From assembly GCF_024300625.1 (NCBI RefSeq), contig NZ_CP101322.1, positions 1,129,992 through 1,193,991 of the forward strand: a stretch of 64,000 bases of DNA. The letters are read 5' to 3'. Made by a program: the position numbers and the translations under genes. Source of the stretch: Halovivax gelatinilyticus (GTDB lineage Archaea; Halobacteriota; Halobacteria; Halobacteriales; Natrialbaceae). The notes below the pieces were generated by a model, which saw only the letters and a list, made by a program, of their open reading frames with translations, did no database searches and was not told the origin of the DNA. Shown here piece by piece: positions 41,429 through 49,987 of this stretch (position 1 is the first letter of the stretch; each line of letters opens with the position of its first letter).

Positions 41429-41875
41429 ATGACCGTTTTAGCGGCCATCGACGATATCGAACGTTCGACGACCGTCGTCGAGATCGCCCACGATCTCGCC
41501 GAAGCCTACGACGACACGCTCGTCGCCTTGCACGTCGTCCCGGAAGCGGAGTTTCAGGAACACCGAGAGTCCATCCGACAGATTCCCGAGTTCGAAGACT
41601 ACTCGATCGAGCAAGAACAGGGCAGTGCGGCGGAGTTCGCCACGAAGTTCGTCCGGAACGTCGTCGACGACCTCGATCAAAACCGATTCGAAGCGCGCGG
41701 ACGCATCGGAGACGTCACCGACGAGATCCTGGCCGAAGCCGACCGCCTCGATCCCCGATACCTCGTCATCAGCGGCCGACGACGGTCGCCAACCGGCAAA
41801 GCGGTGTTCGGAAACACGACTCAGCAGATCCTGCTCAACGCCGAGTGTCCCGTCGTGACGCGACTGGAATCCTAA
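41429..41875 (+). CDS. universal stress protein (UspA family)
   Basis: Start MTVLAAIDDIERS at 41429 places the first beta strand and the nucleotide-binding Asp at the N-terminus; the longer frame adds unlikely residues. ALHVVPEAEF and the C-terminal LVISGRRRSPTGKAVFGNTTQQILLNAECPVV show the G-x2-G-x9-G-S/T-like ATP loop, here with S/T and K changes. Length of 148 is standard. Role in stress tolerance is by family only. Confidence 0.85.
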   Translation: MTVLAAIDDIERSTTVVEIAHDLAEAYDDTLVALHVVPEAEFQEHRESIRQIPEFEDYSIEQEQGSAAEFATKFVRNVVDDLDQNRFEARGRIGDVTDEILAEADRLDPRYLVISGRRRSPTGKAVFGNTTQQILLNAECPVVTRLES

Positions 41876-41944
41876 ATCCGTTAGATCACTAGGTAACACT
41901 CTGTTCGAGGTCGGATGCGTACCGAAATGGTACCCAACATTCCG

Positions 41945-42340
41945 TCAGTACGATTCGACGGTGAGGCCATCGACATGCTCGAAGTCCCCATCGTTCGTGA
42001 CGATCGCTTCCTCGTAGACGAGTCCGGTGGCCGCGACGATCGCGTCTGCCGGTCCGAGATTCGGCTTCGAGTCGCTCGTCAGGTGCGCACCCTCGACCGT
42101 GCCCGCCCGCCTGGCGATTCGTTCGTCGAGCGGGACGACCGGCTTGTTCGCCACGAGCGCGTCGTATACCAGAGCGTTCTCCGCCGGCGTGGCTCCCGCT
42201 CCGACCCCGACGTAGAGTTCTTCGACGACGACCGTCGGAACGCGGGTGGGGACGCCAGCGGCTTCGAAATCCGCGGCGAGCGCAAGCGCGGCGTCTTCTT
42301 CGGCCCTGAGCGAGATGAGAAACTCGGTGTCGAGGATCAT
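41945..42340 (-). CDS. vapC: VapC-family PIN-domain toxin
   Basis: MILDTEFLISLRAEED starts the PIN domain with the first catalytic Asp, VVEELYVGV gives the Glu, and LGPADAIVAATGLVYEEAIVTNDGDFEHV gives the later acidic residues. All four acidic positions appear present. The ATG overlaps the antitoxin stop (4 bases). Expected to be an Mg2+-dependent site-specific RNase, possibly acting on tRNA. Confidence 0.87.
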   Translation of the reverse strand: MILDTEFLISLRAEEDAALALAADFEAAGVPTRVPTVVVEELYVGVGAGATPAENALVYDALVANKPVVPLDERIARRAGTVEGAHLTSDSKPNLGPADAIVAATGLVYEEAIVTNDGDFEHVDGLTVESY

Positions 42341-42582
42341 TCTCCGTCCGCACCCACCCGGTCGAGGAGTTTTCGGCGGTCTTCGGCGGCGGTTTCCTCG
42401 GAGCGTTCGAGCAGGTCCCGGTGGCGCGCCGCATCCTCGTCGGTGTACCCGCCCGCGAAGTCGAGAAGCGAGTAGTCCGACGTGAGTCGGTCGATCGCCG
42501 CCGAAAACGTCTCGTCCTCGCGCTTTTTCGACTTGATGCGCTCGTAGACGTCTTCGTCGAGTCTGACCGTCTTCGTGGCCAT
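42337..42582 (-). CDS. vapB: VapB-family antitoxin (DUF217/UPF0330-like)
   Basis: The start MATKTVRLDEDVYERIKSKKREDETFSAAIDRL at 42582 fits archaeal VapB antitoxins of this family; the N-terminal part binds DNA and the acidic C-terminal part wraps VapC. Length of 81 is usual. An exact palindrome overlaps the start region and suggests autoregulation. Confidence 0.83.
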   Translation of the reverse strand: MATKTVRLDEDVYERIKSKKREDETFSAAIDRLTSDYSLLDFAGGYTDEDAARHRDLLERSEETAAEDRRKLLDRVGADGE

Positions 42583-42584
42583 GT

Positions 42585-42599
42585 GTATACGTCGTATAC
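42585..42599 (-). promoter_or_regulatory. VapBC operator palindrome
   Basis: GTATAC-GTC-GTATAC is a perfect inverted repeat beginning 3 bases upstream of the vapB ATG. Antitoxin binding here would block initiation of a leaderless transcript. Confidence 0.6.
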
Positions 42600-42765
42600 G
42601 AGAGACGGTCAATCTTTCGCCGGCCGGCGTTCGATCGCTTGCGTACACGCCGGACTAGGCGTTCTCAACGGTTCTGATCAGTACGCGGGTCTCGAAGGGG
42701 ACCCCGATACCGCCACGTGTAACAGCGATCGGTAGATACATAATAATTGACTCATAACGGTTGAA

Positions 42766-42866
42766 CGGAAGCGGCGCTCCATCGTTCGCGCGGGGACATG
42801 CGCAGAAAATGTCCCGGGTGGGTCCAGCACCCGAGACGTGGCTTCCGAAAACCATGAGGGGTTTTC
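42766..42866 (+). ncRNA. candidate structured leader RNA, copy 2
   Basis: Homologue of the leader at 26867-26966. A TATA-like GATACATAATAATT (42735-42748) lies about 25 bases upstream. P1 is CGGAAGC (42766-42772) with GCTTCCG (42841-42847). P2 is GCGC/GCGC (42774-42791), weaker than in copy 1. P3 is GGGACAT/ATGTCCC (42793-42815) around GCGCAGAAA. P4 is GGGTG/CACCC (42816-42832). P5 is GAAAACC/GGTTTTC (42847-42866), 7 bases before the ATG at 42874. Shared unpaired or invariant segments are GCAGAAA and GAGACGTGGCTTCCGAAA. P3 sequences differ between copies but pair in both. Confidence 0.6.
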
Positions 42867-42873
42867 AGTCACC

Positions 42874-42993
42874 ATGGTACGCTACAAACCTTCGAGACAA
42901 AAAGGTCTCGCACGACTGCGGTATCGACAGCGAACGCTACGTCCGGTCGAAATCGTATTTTCCAAACCGGCACGGGCGGAGGATCGTCGATGA
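42874..42993 (+). CDS. 39-residue basic microprotein downstream of leader RNA
   Basis: MVRYKPSRQKGLARLRYR followed by an Arg-rich tail ending AEDRR. It starts right after hairpin P5 of the leader, like MTRYTP at 26973, and its stop overlaps the next ATG (ATGA). It could be a leader peptide or a small nucleic-acid binding protein. Too short to judge by composition; the conserved context is the main support. Confidence 0.5.
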   Translation: MVRYKPSRQKGLARLRYRQRTLRPVEIVFSKPARAEDRR

Positions 42994-43283
42994 CCGACAA
43001 CCCGTTCTGTTACCGGTGTAACGACTCGCTCGACGGTTGCCACTGGATTCGCCTCACGACGGAGCACCGCGGCGCGGTCGCCGACAACTACCGCGACGTC
43101 GAGCGGTTCGTCTGTCCCGACTGCCTGGCCGCGATCGGGTTGCTCGAGATCGAACGGTCGGCCGATCCGGCCCGAACGACCGAAGCGCCGACGGACGTCC
43201 CCGGACAACCGGGCGTTCGATCCAAACCGGAGACGCCAACCCGACGGACGCCGTCTGAACGATCACCAGGGACGCGACGCTGA
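42990..43283 (+). CDS. zinc-ribbon-like small protein
   Basis: The first 55 residues hold two Cys pairs, FCYRCNDSLDGCHW (C-x2-C and a further Cys) and RFVCPDCLAA (C-x2-C), a likely treble-clef or zinc-ribbon site. The last 40 residues are a Pro/Thr/Arg-rich disordered tail. It is the second gene of the leader-RNA micro-operon and the positional counterpart of the 51-residue protein at 27317. Function unknown. Confidence 0.65.
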   Translation: MTDNPFCYRCNDSLDGCHWIRLTTEHRGAVADNYRDVERFVCPDCLAAIGLLEIERSADPARTTEAPTDVPGQPGVRSKPETPTRRTPSERSPGTRR

Positions 43284-43449
43284 CGCGGGCCGCACGGGGT
43301 ATAGACGGACTGGAATCACGCACGGGATGCTCGACGGGTACACGATTGAACGCCGGGTGGGAGTCGAGCGCGAAACGCGTGTTCGACCAGCCGCCGAATC
43401 CGATTCACTCGATTGCGTCGATCGACACGAACGCGACCGAAGCGCGGGC

Positions 43450-45588
43450 TCACCGCGTATCGGGTTCCGAGACGTGCCTGAGGCGCTCGCGGGCGGACTC
43501 CCGAACGTCCTCGGCCGTCACGGTCCGATCGATCGTCAGTGGCCGACCGTTCAGGAGAACGGGGTCGGCGGGGCACAACAGGTCGACCAGTTCGTCGGTG
43601 GAGGCGGTCCCCGGCGCGCGGAGGGTTCGTCCGAACAGGACGACGCGGTCGGAGAGGAGTTGCTGGATTCCAGAGAGCGAAGATTCGCGGTCGTCGCACG
43701 TTCGAGCGACCGATCCCAGGCGGTGGTCGTCCGGAAACGACGTCACGTAGCGAAACTCGTGTTCGTCGAGTCCGACCGAGTCGATGCGATAGTAGTTTTT
43801 GACGCTTCCCCCGGCGCTCACCGGACACGCGAGCGGGTGGCCGATCACCCGCGGCGATCGACGGTCGGCGAGCCCGGAGAGCCGAGCGCACTCGACCAGC
43901 GGGTACGACAGCGCGAGCAGCGACGCGAACGAGTTCACCGCCGCCGCCGATCGATCCGTCGCGCCGACCACCCCGAGTGCGCCCGCGCGAACGAGCGCCC
44001 TCGCCGCCTCGGAGAGCGCGTCGTCCCGCCCCGCCAGGACGATCGCGCCCGCGTCGACTCCGTCGACCGCCCGAAGGTCGATCGAGCCGTCGGCGCACGC
44101 TAATACGCCCTCTGACCACGGCAGTTCGCAGAAAAACAGCGCCGCCGGCTCCGAGAGCGTCCGCTCGAATTCCTCGACCGTCGGCGACTCGAGGACGGAA
44201 ACCGGGCCGCGAAAGCGCTCGTGTCGGTCGAACCGGTCGCGAAACCACGCCGCACGGTCGGGGTCGTCGGTTGCGAACGTCAATCGTGCCGCATCAGGAG
44301 ACGGCGCCGCGTACGACAGCGCGTTCTCGAACGCCGCCGGACACAGCAGCGGGCCATCCGAACCGTGGCTGTACGCTCGGACGAGCGGATCGGCGTCTAG
44401 GTTCCCGATCGCTCGATCCGGCGACCCGGTTCGGGTGCCGCTGCCATTGACGCTCTCGGCGTCGGGACGGTCCCGCGTCGAACTCGTCGGCGTGTCGGTG
44501 ACACGAACCCGTCCCAGCCGGTGGAGGATCGACGGCAACAGCGGGGCGTCCGCCGACGTCGGTCGCACGACCGCCGAGAGCGGCCACCGCGGGAGGTGGC
44601 GCTCGACCACCTCGCTCGACACCTCGAGGTACTCGACGAGCTGCGTCGAGAGCGATTCGCCGTACAGGTTCGGCGGATAGAACGACAGCTCGCCCGCCAG
44701 CTCGCCGTAGGCCGACGGGTCGTGCGAGACCGTCCCGGCGGTGCGCACGAGCGTATCGAGGAGAAAACATCGTCCCAGCACGTCGGCGACGCTCGCCTCG
44801 AGTTCCGACCCAGATTCGCCCAGCGGGTGGGTGTAGCCGTTCTCGAGGTGGATCGCCGCTTCGTCGCCGGCCTCGACCGTCGCCCCGAGGTAGAACGAAA
44901 GCGGCGCGATGCGGTAGGCGTCGGGGAACCGCTCTGGCACGCTGATCGTCACCCCCGTCTCGGGCTTCGACAGGCCGAACGGGACGTCGAGGTGCTCGCC
45001 GACGCGGAGTTCCGGGGGGTGTCCGCGGATGGTCGGCCACGTTCGCTCGGACGTACACTCGTGAATCGACGACGCCAGGTACGGAAGCACATCGAGCAGT
45101 GCGCCCGCGTCGTCCGGTATCGTGACGGTCGCCTCGGGGCGCGTGTGTAACGAACGCGCGCCGATCACGACCGAGACGGGCTCGGGAAATTCGATCGTCG
45201 CGGCGCGGTCGCGCTCGTTCTCGAAGGCGTACTCGTACTCGACCGGCGTCCCCTCGACCCGGACGTACACCATCGTCGCCCCCGTGAGCGAGAGGACGTA
45301 CGTCCCTGACGGGAGCGAGACCGATTCGTCGTGGATGCCGCCGACCTGCTCGCCGCGGTCGTCCCAGGCGGCGGTACAATAGGCCTGTGGAATCGACAGC
45401 CGCTTCGCCGTCGTGCGCACCGCGGCGTCGACCGGGACAGGAAACAGCGCCGTCGTCGCGGACACGAGCGACGATTCGCGGTCCGCGACGACGTCAACCG
45501 TCGCGCTCTCGATTTCGTCCCGGACGCGGATTGTCGAGTCGGTGCGCGTGATCGACACCCGCCCACGATCACCGTCCCCGTCGTGCAT
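43450..45588 (-). CDS. large haloarchaeal protein of unknown function, CHAT-like C-terminus
   Basis: The 712-residue protein has a beta-rich N-terminal half and an alpha/beta C-terminal half (about 400-650). The order of strands and the phrase AGAIVLAGRDDALSEAARALVRAGALGVVGATDRSAA, followed by FASLLALSYPLVECARLSG, resembles the end of CHAT (caspase-like) domains. The catalytic His and Cys of CHAT are not visible at the expected places (FFCELPWSEGV and VLAGRDD), so if related it would be inactive. I do not recognise the rest. A lone transcription unit. Confidence 0.7.
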   Translation of the reverse strand: MHDGDGDRGRVSITRTDSTIRVRDEIESATVDVVADRESSLVSATTALFPVPVDAAVRTTAKRLSIPQAYCTAAWDDRGEQVGGIHDESVSLPSGTYVLSLTGATMVYVRVEGTPVEYEYAFENERDRAATIEFPEPVSVVIGARSLHTRPEATVTIPDDAGALLDVLPYLASSIHECTSERTWPTIRGHPPELRVGEHLDVPFGLSKPETGVTISVPERFPDAYRIAPLSFYLGATVEAGDEAAIHLENGYTHPLGESGSELEASVADVLGRCFLLDTLVRTAGTVSHDPSAYGELAGELSFYPPNLYGESLSTQLVEYLEVSSEVVERHLPRWPLSAVVRPTSADAPLLPSILHRLGRVRVTDTPTSSTRDRPDAESVNGSGTRTGSPDRAIGNLDADPLVRAYSHGSDGPLLCPAAFENALSYAAPSPDAARLTFATDDPDRAAWFRDRFDRHERFRGPVSVLESPTVEEFERTLSEPAALFFCELPWSEGVLACADGSIDLRAVDGVDAGAIVLAGRDDALSEAARALVRAGALGVVGATDRSAAAVNSFASLLALSYPLVECARLSGLADRRSPRVIGHPLACPVSAGGSVKNYYRIDSVGLDEHEFRYVTSFPDDHRLGSVARTCDDRESSLSGIQQLLSDRVVLFGRTLRAPGTASTDELVDLLCPADPVLLNGRPLTIDRTVTAEDVRESARERLRHVSEPDTR

Positions 45589-45596
45589 TCGTCGGA

Positions 45597-46399
45597 ACGA
45601 AGCGCGCGGAGGGATATAGGTGGTATGGCTGCGTTTGAACGGACTCCGATACGGCCACCCGAAACAGCGATCAGCAGCTGCCTTTCAATCGAGCAGTGAA
45701 TTGTAACCACTCGTGACGGCGAGCGGAATCGTCGCCACCATGACGTTGTAGAATTCGGCATAGTCGCCGGAGACGGTCGCCGCCGTGATTGGCAGCTGTC
45801 CGCACAGCCGGGGGTCGACACGCTGTTTCCCGGTGTTCGTCGATCGATCACCGGCAAGACCGAGGTTCCTGCCGAGCAAGACGGCGCTCGCGGCGTTCTC
45901 AGCGTCCGTCGTGCTCGTCTCGTCGTCGGTCGGTCCTGGCGGACGACGCGGTGAGTCCGTCGACTCAACTCGTATCGCGTCTCCTGAGGTGTCGGTCCGC
46001 GCGGCCTCGATCCCCGTTCGACCGATCGCCACAGCCCGGGTAGTGCAAGTTTCACACCCTTGTACGCGGTCGTTCAGCGTTTCACTGCCCCGGTACTGAC
46101 GTCCCACACGTCCGAACCACGGGTGTCCGGGGTACCAGAGATTCGATTCTGGTCCGTGCCACTACCGAGCGGCCGAACCCGTCGTCGCATCGGCCGAGTA
46201 CGCCTCCTGGCCCTCGGCCGCCGAGAACGGTTCGAGGCCGTGCCGGACCGCCGTTACGGCGTCTCGACCGGGCCGCCGTGTCCCGATCGGTCGCCGGTTG
46301 GCGGTTCACGTCCGCGCCACCGACCGAGGCCCAGCCGTCGCGATCAGGCTTCGAGCGTCGGGGCCAACCCATACACACGTCCGTCTCGTTCGTGAACGT
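45597..46399. other. long region without a supported gene
   Basis: About 800 bases. A minus-strand frame at 45685-46107 (140 residues, starts MGRQYRGSETLNDRVQGCETC, ends TSGYNSLLD) is the best candidate but has neither the acidity nor the GC3 pattern of its neighbours. I treat it as unproven; it could be a decayed gene. Confidence 0.35.
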
Positions 46400-46666
46400 A
46401 TGACTTCGAAGTCCGACGAGGTTCGGGTCTGGCTGGTCGATCGCGGCTACACCGATCGCGACCTCATCGTCCTCAGGTACGCGACGCCGGACGGCGATCG
46501 CGTCTACCGAAGAGAGGTGGCCTCGCAGGCGATCGGAACCGTGACCGCGGCCAGGGGCGTCTCTCCCGACGATCTCGCGTCAGTCGACGAGCCGGAAACC
46601 CGCGAGCGATACGCCGACGAGGCCGCCCGGATGGCCGAGCGCCACGCTCCCGACGACTCGGTGTGA
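46400..46666 (+). CDS. small conserved haloarchaeal protein, unknown
   Basis: Start MTSKSDEVRVWLVDRGYTDRDLIVLRY at 46400 gives a normal acidic 88-residue protein; the upstream extension is basic shadow sequence. It has a short beta sheet (VRVWLVDRG, LIVLRYATPDGDRVYRREV) and an acidic C-terminal helix (ETRERYADEAARMAERHA). No motif recognised. Confidence 0.68.
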   Translation: MTSKSDEVRVWLVDRGYTDRDLIVLRYATPDGDRVYRREVASQAIGTVTAARGVSPDDLASVDEPETRERYADEAARMAERHAPDDSV

Positions 46667-46778
46667 TCGGTGCTCCCCCGACGAACCGATCTCGTGAGCT
46701 GCGGCCCCGACGACGCTACCAATCTTGCGGTCGAAGGAGTGCAACCGCACTGGGCAACGAAGAGCGCTCCCGCCCGGT

Positions 46779-47549
46779 CTATCGATCCAGCCGAATCGAA
46801 CCGACCGACGCCGAGATGTCGAGTCGCTCGCCGCCGTCACCGACCGTCCCTTCGACGACCGTTTGACCGAAACCAGCCGACCGCTTCTCGAGGACTGGCG
46901 CCTCGATCGAGCCGATGTTCGTCTCGAGCGCGACGTCGGCGTCGATCGAACCCAGCGCCACGTCGATCTCGCCCACCTGCGCGCGGATCTCGGTCGGTCC
47001 CCGAATCGCGTCGAGGTCGATCGAGAGCCGGCCGTTTCCGGTTTCCGCGCGATCGACGCCGGTTTCACGGAGTTCGATCGCGCCGTTCTCGCTCCGGACG
47101 TCGACGTACCCGTCGTGGTCGGCGACGTCGATCGACCCGTTTACCGTCTCGATGTCCGGCTCGCCGGCGGTCCCCCTGAGCTCGATCGAGCCGTTTTTCG
47201 TTCGCGCCTCGGCCACCGCGAGCGACCGCGGCACCGCGAGTTCGAGATCGACCGAGACGGACTCACCCTTCGGCTGCGAGACGCCGATCCGGCGCTCGTC
47301 GTCGGCTGTCACCGCCGTCTCGATCGAGACGCGGTCGAGGGCGTCCTCGGAGGGGCCGCGCTTCGTGTACCGCAGGAGGACGTCCTCGCGATCGGTGCCG
47401 GTGATCGAGAGCGAACCGTTTTCGGTTCGGACGCCGATCGAGGCCGGTCGGTCGAACGTTCGAGTTCCGGTTCGCCGAACGCGGTCGGCGTCAGCGGTCG
47501 AAACGAGCGTCCTGACGAGCGAGTTCACGGCGGTCTGTAGTGCGGTCAT
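46779..47549 (-). CDS. DUF4097-like beta-strand repeat protein
   Basis: The protein consists of short repeated rungs such as IGVRTENGSLSITGT, AEARTKNGSIELRGT, IETVNGSIDV, VRSENGAIELRETGV and LETNIGSIEAPV, the NGSI/NGxI pattern of DUF4097/putative-adhesin beta-solenoids. No signal peptide is seen, so it is probably cytoplasmic-facing or membrane-associated. Length of 256 is usual. Role unknown. Confidence 0.82.
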   Translation of the reverse strand: MTALQTAVNSLVRTLVSTADADRVRRTGTRTFDRPASIGVRTENGSLSITGTDREDVLLRYTKRGPSEDALDRVSIETAVTADDERRIGVSQPKGESVSVDLELAVPRSLAVAEARTKNGSIELRGTAGEPDIETVNGSIDVADHDGYVDVRSENGAIELRETGVDRAETGNGRLSIDLDAIRGPTEIRAQVGEIDVALGSIDADVALETNIGSIEAPVLEKRSAGFGQTVVEGTVGDGGERLDISASVGSIRLDR

Positions 47550-47652
47550 ACGCAGTTACTCGCCTGCCGAGCCCGTAAGTGATTCCAGAAGGGCCGTTCT
47601 GTTGGGAAAGTGGTATGACATTCGACCCCGACGACACCAACTCGATGTCGCC

Positions 47653-48456
47653 TCACGCTTCGACGTCGAGCACGACTGGCCGGTGGTCGGAGAAGCCGCC
47701 GTCGAGGACGGCACACCGCTCGACGGCCAGTTCGGGCGAACAGCAGAAGAGATCGAGGTGGCGATTCGAGACCACGAGGTCGTCGAGCGGGCGCTCGTCT
47801 ACGGTCTCGCCCGGCGCGTACAGCGAGAGCCCGGCGCGGTCTGTAAGCGGCGAGAGTTCCGAGACGCCGTCGAAGACGTTGAAGTCGCCGGCGACGATCG
47901 CCGGTTCGTCGACCGACTCGACCAGGTCGGCGAGTTCGGCGAGCTGGTTGGCCCGACACCGCGAGCCCAGCGAGAGGTGGACGACGAACAGCCGCAGCGA
48001 CGCGCCGACGCGAACGTCGAGGACGAGCCGCTTCAACCCGCTGGACAGGTACCGCGGGACGACGGTACAGTCCTCGCGGTGGAGCACGCCGTTGGCCAGG
48101 TTGCGGTAGATCGGCAGTCGGCCGACGAGGCGGTCGTCGCCGTACTTGTTGTAGCCCGCCCCCTCGTACTCGATGCCGCGCTCGGAGAGCGCCTCGCACA
48201 ATCGATCGACCTGCCCGTCGGTCGCCGTTCGGACCGAGCCGCGGTCGACTTCGACCAGCGAGATCACGTCGGGGCGCTCGCTGGCGGCGAGGTCGAGAAA
48301 TCGAGCCGTCGATCGGCGTTCGAGCGACTCGTCGCCGATCAGCGCACCCGGAATCGCCGGGGCGTAGCCGCCGACCGACTCGCGGCGTCTGAGCAGGTAC
48401 CCCAGGTTACACGCGAGAATTCGCACCAGCAGGGATACGGACGCCGAGGTCATCAC
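47653..48456 (-). CDS. endonuclease/exonuclease/phosphatase (EEP) family hydrolase
   Basis: Characteristic motifs: ISLVEVDRGS (metal-binding Glu), LFVVHLSLG (His), IVAGDFNVFDG (G-D-F-N catalytic core) and GGFSDHRPVVLDVEA (S-D-H). Length of 267 fits. The N-terminal hydrophobic stretch (MMTSASVSLLVRILACNLGYLL) may anchor it. Substrate could be DNA, a phosphoinositide-like lipid or other phosphodiester; not deducible here. Confidence 0.85.
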   Translation of the reverse strand: MMTSASVSLLVRILACNLGYLLRRRESVGGYAPAIPGALIGDESLERRSTARFLDLAASERPDVISLVEVDRGSVRTATDGQVDRLCEALSERGIEYEGAGYNKYGDDRLVGRLPIYRNLANGVLHREDCTVVPRYLSSGLKRLVLDVRVGASLRLFVVHLSLGSRCRANQLAELADLVESVDEPAIVAGDFNVFDGVSELSPLTDRAGLSLYAPGETVDERPLDDLVVSNRHLDLFCCSPELAVERCAVLDGGFSDHRPVVLDVEA

Positions 48457-48496
48457 TCTGCTGGCTCGCTACAGACGGTGAAACCGACACGGGCTC

Positions 48497-49342
48497 TCAC
48501 CGATGCCGATCGGCCAGATACGTCCCGGCCAGTGCGGCTACCTCGGCGCGAAACGCCGAGAGATCGACCGACGCCGCGCCGTGGAACAGCCGCGCGTGTT
48601 CCTCGCGGGCGACGGCCTCCATCGTGCGTCCAACGAGCGCGTCGACGTCGACAACGCGTCCCTCCGCCTCGATCGACCGCGCCAGTTTCTCGAACCGATC
48701 GTCGGTCGCAAACCTCTTCGCGAGCGTCTCGGCGTCGGCGTCGAACGGCTCGGGTTCCGCCTCGGTCTCGAACGCGGGGTGGAGGATCTTCGCCCGGCCG
48801 CCGCGCTTGTTCCGAACGACGACGCCCGCGGCGGGGCCGTCGTACCACGCGGAGGCAGGAATTTCGTACGACGAGGGATCGAAGTCCCGGGCTCTGACCT
48901 CGCGCTCGACGACCGTGACCGGCGTCAGTCCCAGCCGATCGAACACCTGCTCGGTGGCGTCGGGCGGGAGAAAGCGCTCCGTCTCGGCCGACCAGACGTC
49001 GAAACCGAGCACCGGCGGGAGGCGCTCCCAGTCGTAGGCGATCGCCTGGCGGGTGGTCGCCTCGGCGAAGAACGTCAGGGCCGTGACGTCGTCGACGGCC
49101 CGTCGAAGGGCGTCGCGGTCGAACGCTCGCCGAACGTGGCGGACGGCGTGGGCGAGCGGGAGGGGAACGTCGTCCGCGTCGTCGAAGACGGTCGAACGGT
49201 CGCCAAAGCGGAGCAGTCCCGACGAGCCGACCTGAAAGCGTAGGTGAACGCCGTCTACCATCTCGAAGAGCCAGAGGTGGCCCGACTCGAACAGCTCCGC
49301 GGGGGCGGACTCGGCGCGAGGGATCGGCGGGTATCGGTGCAC
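48497..49342 (-). CDS. RNA-ligase-like protein lacking the catalytic lysine
   Basis: The GTG at 49342 (VHRYPPIPRAESAPAELFESGHLWLFEM) is preferred as start. The fold follows haloarchaeal RNA ligase family proteins: LRFGDRSTVFDD, FFAEATTRQAIAYDWERLPPVLGFDVW (motif III-like) and GPAAGVVVRNKRGGRAKI (motifs IV-V). Motif I, normally E-K-x-D-G with the Lys that becomes AMPylated, reads EMVDG: the codon is ATG where AAG would be expected. The protein may be an inactive ligase or use another residue. Confidence 0.75.
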   Translation of the reverse strand: MHRYPPIPRAESAPAELFESGHLWLFEMVDGVHLRFQVGSSGLLRFGDRSTVFDDADDVPLPLAHAVRHVRRAFDRDALRRAVDDVTALTFFAEATTRQAIAYDWERLPPVLGFDVWSAETERFLPPDATEQVFDRLGLTPVTVVEREVRARDFDPSSYEIPASAWYDGPAAGVVVRNKRGGRAKILHPAFETEAEPEPFDADAETLAKRFATDDRFEKLARSIEAEGRVVDVDALVGRTMEAVAREEHARLFHGAASVDLSAFRAEVAALAGTYLADRHR

Positions 49343-49458
49343 GGGAAATCGAACGGGCCGGCGACCGCGGACCGCTCCGTTCGGATCACCCGTTCGAGGG
49401 GGGACCACTCAACGGTATCGGTCCGGGGACGAGGCACCTCACAGCAGCGGAGAGCGGC

Positions 49459-49758
49459 TCAGTGTTCGACGCCGAGTTCGAGCGTGTCGTCCAGAAAGGA
49501 CTCCTCCCAGTCGCGACGGGATTCGATCTCGCGCCGACCCCGACTGGTCACGGTGTAGACGTTGGTCCGCTTGTCCTTCGACCCCTTCTTCAGGAGGCCC
49601 TTCTCGACGAGGGTGTCGAGGTTGGGATAGAGGTGGCCGTGCTGGACTTCGGATTCGTAGTAGGACTCGAGTTCGTCCTTGATCGCGAGGCCGTGAGGTT
49701 CGTGTAATCCGGCGGTGATATAGAGGAGGTCGCGCTGAAATCCGGTCAGGTCGTACAT
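49459..49758 (-). CDS. PadR-family transcriptional regulator
   Basis: The start MYDLTGFQRDLLYITAGLHEPHGLAIKDELE at 49758 and HGHLYPNLDTLVEKGLLKKGSKDKRTNVYTVTSRGRREIE form a PadR winged helix with wing Lys/Arg-rich residues. Length of 99 is the short haloarchaeal type. A T/A-rich stretch at 49770-49805 just upstream holds its promoter. Target unknown. Confidence 0.85.
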   Translation of the reverse strand: MYDLTGFQRDLLYITAGLHEPHGLAIKDELESYYESEVQHGHLYPNLDTLVEKGLLKKGSKDKRTNVYTVTSRGRREIESRRDWEESFLDDTLELGVEH

Positions 49759-49987
49759 GAGTGGAGTGTATATCGGACGGGAGATAAATTTATTGAATTT
49801 ACTATCAGTGAGAAATGGTCGGTTCGAGAGCCCACTCAGTTCAATCGCGATTCGGCTGACTGGTTCCGTTCCGGGGTGGTAGACGGAGTGGGTCGGTCGA
49901 CGGGTCGGGCTGGTGGACGGGTGAGTCGATCGGCAGGTCGGGTCGATCAAGGCGTTCCAGTCGAACGAGTTCGGACGGGGCGACCGC

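Noticed and set aside
45685-46107. 140-residue minus-strand frame in the long empty region
   Set aside because: No motif, weak acidic bias and no promoter seen; kept only as a remark in the region entry.
46915-48897. 660-residue plus-strand frame
   Set aside because: Spans two intergenic regions and three minus-strand genes with good motifs (DUF4097, EEP, RNA ligase-like); Ser/Arg-rich shadow composition.
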